NCBI RefSeq assembly: GCF_001586165.1
Contig: NZ_CP014608.1
Location: 3,720,001 to 3,784,000 of the forward strand
Source of the DNA: Obesumbacterium proteus
Lineage (GTDB): Bacteria; Pseudomonadota; Gammaproteobacteria; Enterobacterales; Enterobacteriaceae
Length of the DNA stretch: 64,000 nucleotides
Reading direction: 5' to 3'
In this document: positions 35,174 to 44,300 of the stretch, one piece after another
How positions within the stretch are numbered: the stretch's first letter is position 1
Layout: every line of letters starts with the position of its first letter
The notes under the pieces: generated by a model
The model's database searches: none
What the model was told of the DNA's origin: nothing
The model's input: the letters and a program-made list of their open reading frames with translations, nothing else
Position numbers and translations under genes: made by a program

Positions 35174-35634
35174 AACCACTCCTTTTCAATCACTTTGCTG
35201 TGTATAAAGCGCGCCCAAATACAGCGCAAACTTAGCCGCAGCCCAGCTAAGAAGCCGTGCTGTGAAATCATTGACCTGGTTAAAAAAAACTAAAAAACAG
35301 AGAATCGAAACGTGTAGACACTTTCTAAATTAAAAATTCTTACTTAGAAATATATAAACAACGATTGATATTAAGGCAATTGGATATTTACATAAATTTA
35401 ACTATAACTCACAAATTAGGCACAATTCAGCGATATGCCATTTGATGAATTTTTTATTAAAGAAATTATTATGATTAAATACATGCGGTTAGAAACAAAT
35501 ACTCGAGAAGGGAGATAAAATGACTGATGTTAATGATTAGTAAATTTATTCATTCATAAAATCCATCATTAGCCACACTAATCATAATTTCTAATTATTT
35601 ATTATCGGTCTTTACAGCAATATCTTTAACGCCT
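35174..35634. other. AT-rich divergent control region between the adhesin and cecR
   Basis: About 460 bases separate the adhesin start from the cecR operator. It is very AT-rich, which suits silencing by H-NS-type proteins and long-range control. In Salmonella bapA is activated by CsgD; I cannot see a defined site. A six-codon frame at 35520-35540 with a good AGGGAG ribosome-binding site (35510-35515) may be chance or a leader peptide. No other gene is visible. Confidence 0.45.
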
Positions 35635-35662
35635 AAAGTTAATCAATCATATGATTAACTTT
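35635..35662. promoter_or_regulatory. Perfect 11-bp palindrome, probable CecR operator
   Basis: AAAGTTAATCA (35635-35645) is repeated inverted as TGATTAACTTT (35652-35662) around six bases. It ends 10 bp before the cecR start. TetR-family repressors bind such palindromes next to their own gene. Symmetry and position are seen; binding is inferred. Confidence 0.65.
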
Positions 35663-35672
35663 ATAGTGTGGA

Positions 35673-36405
35673 ATGAAACCATCAGCAAAGCCATCAGATA
35701 CACCGATGACTTCTCGCGGCGAACAGGCAAAGCAAGCTCTGATTGACGCCGCCATCGCCTTGTTTGGTGAGCGAGGGTTGGAAGGTGCCACGACGCGCGA
35801 TATTGCCTTAAAAGCGGGGCAAAATATTGCCGCGATTACCTACTATTTTCAGTCCAAAGAGGGGCCTTACCTCGCCGTTGCTCGCTGGATCAGCGACTTT
35901 ATCAGTCAGGCTTTCGCCCCCCCTACAGCAAGAGTGCTCATTATTTCTTTTACAGAAAGACCCCAAACCTGATGCGTATTTAGCTTTCATTCATCGAGGG
36001 CTTGCTATCTTCTGCCACCTGATGACACAGCCAGAAACGCTACACCTCAGCCAAATTATGTCACGTGAACAGCTAGCGCCCACGGCCGCCTATCCGCTGA
36101 TTCACCAGCAATGCATCGCGCCATTGCATCGGCTCATGACGCAGTTGGTCGCGGGTTACAGTGGGCTTCCCGCTGATAGCGCGGTGACAACGCTGCATAC
36201 TCATGCCTTGTTAGGCGAAGTGCTGGCTTTTCGCATGGCGCGTGAAACGATCCGCATTCAGGCTGGCTGGGAATCAATCGGTCCCGAACAGGCCGATCTG
36301 ATCAACCAAGTTTTACAACAACATATTGATTTACTTCTGAACGGATTGCGTATGACTTATTCGTCAACGGCGCAATCGACTACGGATGGGATGAGTGATG
36401 AATAA
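35673..36405 (+). pseudogene. cecR: TetR-family regulator CecR (YbiH), frameshifted at a C7 run
   Basis: The first frame (35673 to about 35920) gives the DNA-binding half: GEQAKQALIDAAIALFGERG...TTRDIALKAGQNIAAITYYFQSKE. It is a TetR helix-turn-helix like E. coli CecR. The second half (DAYLAFIHRGL, LHLSQIMSREQLAPTAAYPLIHQQ, THALLGEVLAFRMARETI) is in the +1 frame. The switch falls at seven C residues, 35917-35923; with six Cs the protein reads through to a length near 244 aa. As written, translation stops after 99 residues (about 35972). It could be a true mutation, slippage at the run, or a base-call error. CecR represses ybhGFSR. The end overlaps ybhG by 8 bp, as in an operon. Confidence 0.88.
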
Positions 36406-37396
36406 CAAAAAGCTCGTTGGAATCGTTGCTGTTTTAGTGATTATCGCGCTGGTGATTGGCGGCATTTATTACTATCGCAGCCAAGAAGATCGGGGTTTAA
36501 CGCTGTATGGCAACGTGGATATTCGTACCGTTAACCTTGGTTTTCGCGTTAGCGGCCGTTTAGCCTCACTGGCGGTGGACGAAGGCGACGCCGTTGCCCC
36601 TGGCGCCCTATTAGGCAAGCTTGATGACGCCCCTTTCATCAATTCGCTTAATGAAGCCAAAGCCAATGTGGCCGCAGCGCAAGCGCAGCTTGATTTGCTG
36701 CTGGCGGGATACCGTGCGGAAGAAATCGCTCAAGCACGCGCTGCGGTGGCTCAACAACAGGCGGCGTTCAGCTATGCCGATAGCTACTTAAAGCGTCAGC
36801 AAGGCTTATGGGCCAGTAAAGCCACGTCTGCCAATGATTTAGAAGACGCGAAAACAGCACGCAATCAAGCATTAGCCAATCTGCAAGCTGCCAAAGATAA
36901 GCTGTCTCAATACCAGACGGGGAATCGCCCACAGGAAATCGAACAGGCGCAGGCCGCTTTAGCGCAGGCACAGGCCGCCGCCGATCAGGCCGAGCTGAAC
37001 CTTAAAGATACCCAGCTCTTTGCGCCTTCTACCGGCACCGTTCTCACACGCGCCGTTGAACCCGGCACTATGCTGGCTTCCGGTAGCACCGTCTTCAGCG
37101 TTTCACTTACCCGTCCGGTGTGGATCCGCGCCTATGTCAGCGAAGAGAATCTTAGCCGTGCAATACCGGGAACCGAGATTGAAATCTACACCGATGGCCG
37201 TCCCGATAAGCCTTACCGCGGCAAAATCGGCTTTGTTTCACCGACTGCCGAGTTCACGCCAAAAAGCGTCGAAACGCCAGAATTACGTACCGCGCTGGTC
37301 TATCGCCTGCGCGTTATTGTCACCGACGCCGATGACAGCCTGCGCCAAGGCATGCCAGTGACCTTACGTTTTAACGATAACGGTGCCAAACGCTAA
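36398..37396 (+). CDS. ybhG: HlyD-family adaptor YbhG of the YbhFSR exporter
   Basis: The 332-aa protein equals E. coli YbhG in length. One N-terminal membrane anchor (LVGIVAVLVIIALVIGGIYYY, residues 5-25) is followed by the barrel and lipoyl part (GLTLYGNVDIRTVNLGFRVSGRL) and a long coiled coil of Ala/Gln heptads. The end contains TRPVWIRAYVSEENL and RLRVIVTDADDSLRQGMPV, typical of the family. It is the periplasmic adaptor of the YbhFSR ABC exporter, which affects resistance to cefoperazone, chloramphenicol and tetracycline and acts in cation export in E. coli. ATG 36398 overlaps the cecR end (8 bp), which implies translational coupling. Confidence 0.94.
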   Translation: MNNKKLVGIVAVLVIIALVIGGIYYYRSQEDRGLTLYGNVDIRTVNLGFRVSGRLASLAVDEGDAVAPGALLGKLDDAPFINSLNEAKANVAAAQAQLDLLLAGYRAEEIAQARAAVAQQQAAFSYADSYLKRQQGLWASKATSANDLEDAKTARNQALANLQAAKDKLSQYQTGNRPQEIEQAQAALAQAQAAADQAELNLKDTQLFAPSTGTVLTRAVEPGTMLASGSTVFSVSLTRPVWIRAYVSEENLSRAIPGTEIEIYTDGRPDKPYRGKIGFVSPTAEFTPKSVETPELRTALVYRLRVIVTDADDSLRQGMPVTLRFNDNGAKR

Positions 37397-37404
37397 GGGA
37401 TGTG

Positions 37405-39144
37405 ATGATGAGTGCGCAACATGAAATCGTGCTCGACGGCGTCGAAAAGCGTTTTGCGGGCATGGATCGACCGGCGGTCGCGAGTCTCTCCACGCGCATC
37501 GCCAGTGGCGCAGTAATGGGGCTGGTTGGCCCCGACGGCGCAGGAAAAACCACGCTAATCCGCATGCTGGCCGGTCTATTAAAACCCAGCGCCGGTACGG
37601 TGAGCGTAGTGGGGTTAGATCCGCTCACGCAGGACAGTGAATTACACGCCATTTTGGGCTATATGCCGCAGAAATTTGGCCTGTATGAAGATCTCACCGT
37701 TATCGAAAACCTAACCTTATATGCCGATTTACGCGGCGTTATCGGCGAAGAACGACGCAAAACCTTCGATCGTCTGCTCAAGTTTACCGACTTAACCCGT
37801 TTTACCGAGCGCTTAGCGGGCAAGCTGTCAGGCGGCATGAAGCAAAAGCTAGGGTTAGCCTGTACGCTGGTCGGCGAACCCAAGGTTTTGTTACTCGATG
37901 AGCCGGGCGTTGGCGTTGACCCTATTTCTCGACGCGAACTGTGGCGCATGGTGCATGAGCTGGCCGATGAAGGGATGCTGATCCTCTGGAGTACTTCGTA
38001 TCTCGATGAAGCCGAGCAGTGCCGTGAGGTGTTGCTGATGAACGAAGGCAAACTGCTCTACAGCGGTGCCCCGCAGCAGTTAACTCAGCGCATGGCCGGA
38101 CGCACCATTTTGCTGCGCGCCAAAAATATCTCACATCGAAAACTATTGCAGCGCGCCATCTGTTTACCTTCCGTCAGCGACGGTGTGATCCAAGGTAAAT
38201 ATCTGCGCCTTATCCTGAAAGATAACGTCGATCATCAGGCGTTATTACATGATTTAAACCAGCCGGATGCTGAGCTGCTAGAGGCTGAACCTCGCTTTGA
38301 AGATGCCTTTATCGATCTGCTCGGCGGCGGGCCGGATCATGAATCAGAACTGGCAAAAATCATGCCGCAGGTGAAAGTTGATCCCAACGAAACAGTGATT
38401 GAGGCGCAGCAGCTCACTAAAAAATTTGGTGATTTTGCCGCCACCGATCACGTTGATTTTCAAGTTAAACGCGGCGAAATTTTTGGTTTACTGGGGCCAA
38501 ACGGCGCGGGTAAATCCACTACCTTTAAAATGATGTGCGCCCTCCTCAAACCCACCAGCGGCAAAGCGTTGGTTTTGGGAATGGATCTGAAAACAGACTC
38601 AGGCCGTGCTCGCCAGCATCTGGGCTATATGGCGCAGAAATTTTCGCTCTATGGCAACCTCACGGTGGCACAAAACCTGAAGTTTTTCTCCGGCGTTTAC
38701 GGTTTGAAGGGAAAACAGCAGAAAGAAAAAATTGAGGGCATGGTTAATGCGTTCAACTTCACCCCTATTTTGAATCAAACGCCGGACTCTTTACCGCTCG
38801 GCTTTAAACAGCGTCTGGCGCTGGCCTGTTCGCTGATGCATGAACCAGACATTCTGTTTTTGGATGAGCCAACGTCGGGCGTCGATCCCCTCACCCGCCG
38901 CGAGTTTTGGCTACATATCAACGGCATGGTGGATAAAGGCGTTACCGTGATGGTGACCACGCACTTTATGGATGAGGCCGAATACTGCGATCGCATCGGG
39001 TTAGTCTATCGCGGGAAAATCATTGCTGCGGGCTCACCCGATCAGCTCAAACACAGCGTCGCCAGCGATGACAATCCAAATCCGACTATGGAGCAGGCTT
39101 TTATTGAGCTGGTTCAGGGCTACGACAAGGAGCAAACGGCATGA
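37405..39144 (+). CDS. ybhF: YbhF, double ABC ATPase of the YbhFSR exporter
   Basis: The 579-aa protein carries two ABC domains. The first has GPDGAGKTT (about residue 45), LSGGMKQKLG and LLLDEPGVGVDPISRREL. The second has GPNGAGKST, LPLGFKQRLA as a modified signature, and LFLDEPTSGVDPLTRREFW, ending in VTTHFMDEAEYCDRIG. This matches E. coli YbhF (578 aa). It powers export through YbhS and YbhR. The start is one of two adjacent ATGs (37405, 37408), with AAGGGA 4-7 nt upstream. It overlaps ybhS by four bases (ATGA). Confidence 0.95.
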   Translation: MMSAQHEIVLDGVEKRFAGMDRPAVASLSTRIASGAVMGLVGPDGAGKTTLIRMLAGLLKPSAGTVSVVGLDPLTQDSELHAILGYMPQKFGLYEDLTVIENLTLYADLRGVIGEERRKTFDRLLKFTDLTRFTERLAGKLSGGMKQKLGLACTLVGEPKVLLLDEPGVGVDPISRRELWRMVHELADEGMLILWSTSYLDEAEQCREVLLMNEGKLLYSGAPQQLTQRMAGRTILLRAKNISHRKLLQRAICLPSVSDGVIQGKYLRLILKDNVDHQALLHDLNQPDAELLEAEPRFEDAFIDLLGGGPDHESELAKIMPQVKVDPNETVIEAQQLTKKFGDFAATDHVDFQVKRGEIFGLLGPNGAGKSTTFKMMCALLKPTSGKALVLGMDLKTDSGRARQHLGYMAQKFSLYGNLTVAQNLKFFSGVYGLKGKQQKEKIEGMVNAFNFTPILNQTPDSLPLGFKQRLALACSLMHEPDILFLDEPTSGVDPLTRREFWLHINGMVDKGVTVMVTTHFMDEAEYCDRIGLVYRGKIIAAGSPDQLKHSVASDDNPNPTMEQAFIELVQGYDKEQTA

Positions 39145-40286
39145 GTGAAAGCGCCAACAGTATTCACTTTTCGTGGCGGCGATTGCGCGCCCTGTGCCGC
39201 AAAGAAACAGCTCAGATCCTGCGCGATCCCAGCAGTGCGCTGATTGCGGTGGTGATCCCTCTGTTATTGCTGTTTATTTTTGGCTACGGCATCAACCTCG
39301 ACTCCAGCAAACTGCACGTGGGTATTCTGATGGAGCAACAGTCAGAAGATGCCCGCGATCTCACCAATACGTTTCTTGGCTCGCCGTATATCGCAGCCAC
39401 AGTCAGCGACAACCGACAGGCGCTGATTAAGCAAATGCAGGCGGGTAAAATTCGCGGGCTTATCGTCATCCCGGTTGATTTTTCTGAACAACTGGCTCGT
39501 CCGCAGGGAAAATCCCCGATTCAGGTGATTACCGACGGCAGTGAGCCAAATACGGCAAACTTTGTGCAAGGCTACGCGGAAGGCATTTGGCAAATATGGT
39601 TACAGCAGCGCGCCGTTGATAAAGGGGGCGAATTCAAGCCGCTAATCGACGTCCAGCTACGCTATTGGTTTAACCCTGCCGCCATCAGCCAGCACTTTAT
39701 TATTCCTGGAGCGATAACCATTATTATGACGGTTATCGGCGCCATCCTGACATCGCTGGTCATTGCCCGCGAGTGGGAACGCGGCACGATGGAAGCCCTA
39801 CTTTCTACGCAGGTGACGCGCACGGAATTATTGCTGTCTAAGCTGCTGCCTTATTACGTGTTAGGGCTACTGGCCATGGCGCTGTGCATGGCGGTGGCGG
39901 TCTTTGTGATAGGGGTTCCGTATCGAGGATCGCTGCTGATTTTGTTCGTGATGACCACGCTGTTTCTCGCCAGCACCCTAGGGATGGGATTGCTCATCTC
40001 TACCATTACCCGTAATCAGTTTAATGCGGCGATGGTGGCGCTCAACGCGGGGTTCCTGCCTGCCGTGATGCTTTCTGGCTTCATCTTTGAAATTGACAGT
40101 ATGCCCGCCATTGTTCAGGCCGTGACCTATGTGATCCCTGCCCGCTACTTCGTAAGCACCTTACAGACCCTATTTTTGGCCGGTAATATCGGCAGCGTGC
40201 TGATGGTTAACCTGCTGTTTTTAATTATTTCTGCCGTGGTCTTTATTGGACTTACCGCGTGGAAAACCAAGCGCCGACTGGATTGA
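39141..40286 (+). CDS. ybhS: YbhS, ABC-2 type permease
   Basis: The 381-aa integral membrane protein has the ABC-2 layout: one N-terminal helix (LIAVVIPLLLLFIFGYGINLD), a large periplasmic domain (about 55-180), and five C-terminal helices. Typical text is VIAREWERGTMEALLSTQVTRTELLLSKLLPYY in the amphipathic linker and NAGFLPAVMLSGFIFEIDSMP near the end. E. coli YbhS is 377 aa. The start overlaps the ybhF stop (ATGA), so the two are translationally coupled. It forms the membrane pair with YbhR. Confidence 0.95.
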   Translation: MSESANSIHFSWRRLRALCRKETAQILRDPSSALIAVVIPLLLLFIFGYGINLDSSKLHVGILMEQQSEDARDLTNTFLGSPYIAATVSDNRQALIKQMQAGKIRGLIVIPVDFSEQLARPQGKSPIQVITDGSEPNTANFVQGYAEGIWQIWLQQRAVDKGGEFKPLIDVQLRYWFNPAAISQHFIIPGAITIIMTVIGAILTSLVIAREWERGTMEALLSTQVTRTELLLSKLLPYYVLGLLAMALCMAVAVFVIGVPYRGSLLILFVMTTLFLASTLGMGLLISTITRNQFNAAMVALNAGFLPAVMLSGFIFEIDSMPAIVQAVTYVIPARYFVSTLQTLFLAGNIGSVLMVNLLFLIISAVVFIGLTAWKTKRRLD

Positions 40287-40295
40287 GGATTTGTC

Positions 40296-41420
40296 ATGTT
40301 CTATAGACTGTGGACATTAATCATTAAAGAACTTCAATCGCTGCTGCGCGATCCGCAAACTCGCGCCATCTTGATTATGCCGGTCATTTTACAGGTGGTG
40401 CTATTTCCTTTTGCCGCAACGTTAGATGTCACCAATGCCAGCATCGCGATCTATAGCGAGGATACCGGCCAGTCGTCGGTAGAACTCACCCAACGTTTTG
40501 CCAAGGCCGAAGCCTTTAGCAACGTGCTACTCCTACACAGCCCGCACGAGATCGCACCCACGATTGATAACCGTAAAGCGCTGCTGTTGATCCGCTTTCC
40601 GGCTAATTTCTCACGCGATATTTTGTCTGGTCATCAGGCACCGTTACAGATAATTTTGGACGGACGCAGCTCCAACAGCGCGCAAATCGCGGCTAACTAT
40701 GTTCAGCAAATCGTTCGAGACTATCAACAAGAGCTTATCAGCGGACAGCCTGTATCCACTCACGATCTAGCCCAGAAAAACTCTGAGCTCGTTATTCGCA
40801 ACTGGTATAACCCAAATCTGGATTACAAATGGTTTGTGGTGCCGTCGCTGATTGCCATGATCACCACCATCGGCGTGTTAATTGTTACGTCGCTGTCGGT
40901 GGCACGCGAACGCGAGCAGGGAACGCTGGAACAGTTGCTCGTTTCCCCGCTGAATACTTGGCAAATATTCGTTGGCAAAGCGATTCCAGCCCTGATTGTC
41001 GCGACGTTTCAGGCCACCGTGGTGTTGTTGATCGGGATTTTTGCCTACCAAATTCCGTTTGCCGGTTCCCTGTTGCTGTTTTACTTCACCATGCTGATCT
41101 ACGGGCTTTCGTTAGTCGGGTTTGGTCTGCTGATCTCTTCGCTGTGCTCAACGCAGCAGCAGGCGTTTATTGGCGTGTTTGTGTTTATGATGCCTGCGAT
41201 TTTGCTATCCGGTTATGTATCGCCGGTAGAAAACATGCCGGTTTGGCTGCAAAACCTCACATGGATAAATCCGATTCGTCACTTCACCGATATTACCAAA
41301 GAGCTTTATTTGAAGGATGTGAGTTTCGATATTATCTGGCACAGCCTGTGGCCGCTTCTGGTGATAACCCTAACCACCGGCAGCGCCGCCTACGCGATGT
41401 TTAGACGTAAGATTGCGTAG
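40296..41420 (+). CDS. ybhR: YbhR, ABC-2 type permease
   Basis: The 374-aa protein has the same fold as YbhS and is the last gene of the set. It starts MFYRLWTLIIKELQSLLRDPQTRAILIMPVILQVVLF, has a periplasmic loop, then VTSLSVAREREQGTLEQLLVSPLNTWQIFVGKAIP and MMPAILLSGYVSPVENMPVWLQNLTWINPIRHF. E. coli YbhR is 368 aa. Nine bases separate it from ybhS. No strong terminator follows, but a palindromic repeat lies at 41453-41517. Confidence 0.95.
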   Translation: MFYRLWTLIIKELQSLLRDPQTRAILIMPVILQVVLFPFAATLDVTNASIAIYSEDTGQSSVELTQRFAKAEAFSNVLLLHSPHEIAPTIDNRKALLLIRFPANFSRDILSGHQAPLQIILDGRSSNSAQIAANYVQQIVRDYQQELISGQPVSTHDLAQKNSELVIRNWYNPNLDYKWFVVPSLIAMITTIGVLIVTSLSVAREREQGTLEQLLVSPLNTWQIFVGKAIPALIVATFQATVVLLIGIFAYQIPFAGSLLLFYFTMLIYGLSLVGFGLLISSLCSTQQQAFIGVFVFMMPAILLSGYVSPVENMPVWLQNLTWINPIRHFTDITKELYLKDVSFDIIWHSLWPLLVITLTTGSAAYAMFRRKIA

Positions 41421-41452
41421 CGAAACGCGTAAATAGCTTCAAGGATGAAGAA

Positions 41453-41517
41453 TATCCCCAAAATAATTGGAGCGGCTTGAAGGCGGCAAGTGAGCAGCTT
41501 CAAGGATGAAGGGGATA
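41453..41517. repeat. Short palindromic intergenic repeat, copy 2 of 3
   Basis: It begins TATCCCCAAAATAATTGGAG and ends GCTTCAAGGATGAAGGGGATA, the inverted partner. GGCGGCAAGTGAGCAG lies in the middle. An extra half copy (GCTTCAAGGATGAAG) stands at 41436-41450. It separates ybhR from rcsD. Confidence 0.65.
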
Positions 41518-41594
41518 AGGACTCTTGCTATACTGCGGCATAGTCTTTGCCGCAGGCGCAATGTCATCATCTTAGATAGGGTTAGATCAGCATC

Positions 41595-44300
41595 ATGTTA
41601 AGTTCGAAGGAATCATCTAATAGTACCGATGCCTCTCTTTCTGGGATCACGCGCAGCTATATGCTGTTTATTTTTTTGCTGGTTCTGGCTAATTTGCTCT
41701 ACGGCTATAACTATGTGAATGCCTACATCAACAGCAAGCAAACCATGCTGGCAACGGTTGCCGATCAGCTGCAAAAGCGTATCGAAACCTACCGATTTGT
41801 GACCTATCAGGTGTATGACAACCTTTCCGCGTCTAACTCCGTGCAACTGCCCTCTCCGATCAATGAAATTCGGTTACGCCCTGATATCTATCTATTGGAA
41901 AAGAGCCGCCATAAAACCGACGCGCTGATTTTTGGCCAGCATGATGCTAGCACCAGCGATTTAGCGCTGCGCATGTCGAACTATCTCGATATTTTGTGGG
42001 GCGCGGAAACCGAAACCTATTCGATGTATTATCTGAACGGGCAGGATAATAGCCTGATCTTAGTTTCGACGATGCCGATGAAAGATCTCTCTGCGCGTTA
42101 TAAAGAGGGATATTTGGGCAACGTCGTCGAATCTCGCAAAACCGAAATGCTGCAACAGTCCAATTCATTAGATGAACGCGAAGGTTTCTCGGGATTACGC
42201 AAGTTTCGTTTCCTGAACTCTTATTATTTCACCTTGCGCACCACCTTCAATAACCCCGGACATTTAGCGACCGTGGTAGCTTTCGATCTGCCTATCGGCG
42301 ATATTTTGCCGCGTGATTTGCCGGTTCAACGTTTCCTGATCACTGAAAACCCTGAATCACCGTCAGAATTGATGTCGCGTGAAGAGCTGCCAGACGCGTT
42401 CTCTACGCTGAGATGGCCGTGGTTAACGATCAGCGCGCCGCTGTATAACACGCCGCTAAAAATCGATTTTAATATTCCGATGACCACGCTGACCGTAGAT
42501 ATGCTGAGGAATAATTTCTGGCTGGTGCTGATTAATTTATTGGTGCTCGTTCTGTCATTCACCGGCTTCTATTTCGTGCGCCACCAATATATTCGCCCAG
42601 GTAAACGCATGGCTGCGCAGCTTAGCGCCCAGCAGGAAATGAATCAGGAAATTATTACCCATTTACCGATTGGCCTACTGATTTATCGCTTTGACACCGA
42701 TACCGTGGTCGCCAGCAACAAAATTGCCGACCACCTGTTGCCTCATCTTAGCCTGAGCAAAATTGCCAGTATGGCTCAAGAACATCAGGGGCGAATTCAG
42801 GCAACGGTTAACAATGAAATGTATGAAATCCAGATGGTGCGCAGCCAGCAGAATATTAAATCTGCCCTGTTCTTAATGCGCGATCTGGATAAAGAAATGA
42901 TGGTCAGCAAAAAGCTGAAACAGGCGCAGAGTGAATATGAGAAAAATCTGACCGCACGTAAAATCATGACCACTAATTTAAGCCGCGAGCTTAATGCGCC
43001 GATGATTAATATTCAGCAATTGGTCGCTGATATTAAAAATAATAAAGAAGATCCGCGCCTGCTAGATTTACTGTGGGCAGAAACGCGCCATGCACAGGCT
43101 CTGATTGATGAAATCACGCTGCTCACCGAAATTGAAAATCGAGACTGGCGTCCGGTAACTGAAACATTCAACCTTAACAAGCGCATTGATGAGCTGCTAA
43201 AACGTAGCTTGCCCGAACTGCGCCGTAAAGGGCTTACGCTGATTAACCACACGGATATCGATCCCGACAAAGAGTTTATCGGTGATATTCGCTCGCTAGA
43301 ACAAGTGCTTTCCATGCTGCTGCACTATTCCATCATTACCACGGTGTATGGAAAAATCACCCTGAAAGTGACGCAGAAACCCGAGTCTCCTGACCATATT
43401 TGTTTTGAGCTCAGCGACACCGGCACCGGCGTATCCAATAAAGAGATCAATGGATTACGCTATCCAAACCTCGGTGAGCCGCAAAGCGATCGCTTCGCCA
43501 GAGGCTCAGGGATGACCTACTATCTTTGTGCCCAGCTATGCAAGCGCATGAGCGGCAGATTGGATATCCAAAGCAAAGACGATATCGGAACGCGCTACAG
43601 CTTTAACTGCATTATGCATCCGGTGGAGCATCCAGAAGAAGAATCGGAAAAACTGCTGGACGGGATCACAGCCTATCTGCAAATCACCTCCGATGAAATT
43701 CGCAGCCTGATCATGCATAAACTTGCCGCGTTTGGTGCCGCCTCCATCATTGCCGATGGCCGCGATGCCAACGAAGAATATGATATTACGCTCACCGATG
43801 CGCCAGAGAATGCGGAAGATTACACCCTGCTGCTGGTTTCCGATATTGACGGCTTTGAAGAGTACGCGCCGCACCGTATTAAGGCTAACTTCAACCTCAC
43901 CGAACCACTCATTGACGCCATTTTGCTGTTGATTGAACAACAAATAGCGGTCACAGAATCGCCAATCGATGCGGAATATGCTGAAAATGCAGATCCTGCA
44001 TCTGATAGCTCTCCTTTTAAATCAAAGGATTACTTTTCTCTGTTTATGGAAACAGTACCGGAAGATGTACAGAAACTGTATACTGAAGCCGAACAGAGTG
44101 ATTTATCCCCGCTTTCTCTGACTGCACACCGACTTAAAGGTGTTTTTGCCATGCTTAATATCCCCACCGGCAAAACTCTATGTGAACAGTTAGAACTCGC
44201 CATTAAAGAAAGCGATGTAACAAATATAAAGATTTTGATCAGTCAGATTGATACTTTTGTCAGCCGACTGCTTCTACTAGGTAGCCAACAACATGAATAA
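41595..44300 (+). CDS. rcsD: Phosphotransfer protein RcsD
   Basis: The 901-aa inner-membrane protein (E. coli 890) has a first helix at about 20-40, a periplasmic domain, a second helix at about 310-330 (FWLVLINLLVLVLSFTGFYFV), a kinase-like part without the phospho-accepting His, a pseudo-ATPase domain, a receiver-like ABL domain and a C-terminal HPt domain. The HPt histidine is in LTAHRLKGVFAMLNI. RcsD carries phosphate from RcsC to RcsB. The end overlaps the rcsB start by 8 bp. In E. coli an additional rcsB promoter lies within rcsD; I did not locate one. The left neighbour is ybhR rather than ompC/micF. Confidence 0.96.
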   Translation: MLSSKESSNSTDASLSGITRSYMLFIFLLVLANLLYGYNYVNAYINSKQTMLATVADQLQKRIETYRFVTYQVYDNLSASNSVQLPSPINEIRLRPDIYLLEKSRHKTDALIFGQHDASTSDLALRMSNYLDILWGAETETYSMYYLNGQDNSLILVSTMPMKDLSARYKEGYLGNVVESRKTEMLQQSNSLDEREGFSGLRKFRFLNSYYFTLRTTFNNPGHLATVVAFDLPIGDILPRDLPVQRFLITENPESPSELMSREELPDAFSTLRWPWLTISAPLYNTPLKIDFNIPMTTLTVDMLRNNFWLVLINLLVLVLSFTGFYFVRHQYIRPGKRMAAQLSAQQEMNQEIITHLPIGLLIYRFDTDTVVASNKIADHLLPHLSLSKIASMAQEHQGRIQATVNNEMYEIQMVRSQQNIKSALFLMRDLDKEMMVSKKLKQAQSEYEKNLTARKIMTTNLSRELNAPMINIQQLVADIKNNKEDPRLLDLLWAETRHAQALIDEITLLTEIENRDWRPVTETFNLNKRIDELLKRSLPELRRKGLTLINHTDIDPDKEFIGDIRSLEQVLSMLLHYSIITTVYGKITLKVTQKPESPDHICFELSDTGTGVSNKEINGLRYPNLGEPQSDRFARGSGMTYYLCAQLCKRMSGRLDIQSKDDIGTRYSFNCIMHPVEHPEEESEKLLDGITAYLQITSDEIRSLIMHKLAAFGAASIIADGRDANEEYDITLTDAPENAEDYTLLLVSDIDGFEEYAPHRIKANFNLTEPLIDAILLLIEQQIAVTESPIDAEYAENADPASDSSPFKSKDYFSLFMETVPEDVQKLYTEAEQSDLSPLSLTAHRLKGVFAMLNIPTGKTLCEQLELAIKESDVTNIKILISQIDTFVSRLLLLGSQQHE

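Noticed and set aside
40829..41404. 191-codon frame inside ybhR in another frame
   Set aside because: Shadow of ybhR, which has complete family identity over the same bases.
41529..41534. TATACT as an rcsD promoter -10
   Set aside because: No acceptable -35 at the right distance; kept out of the feature list.
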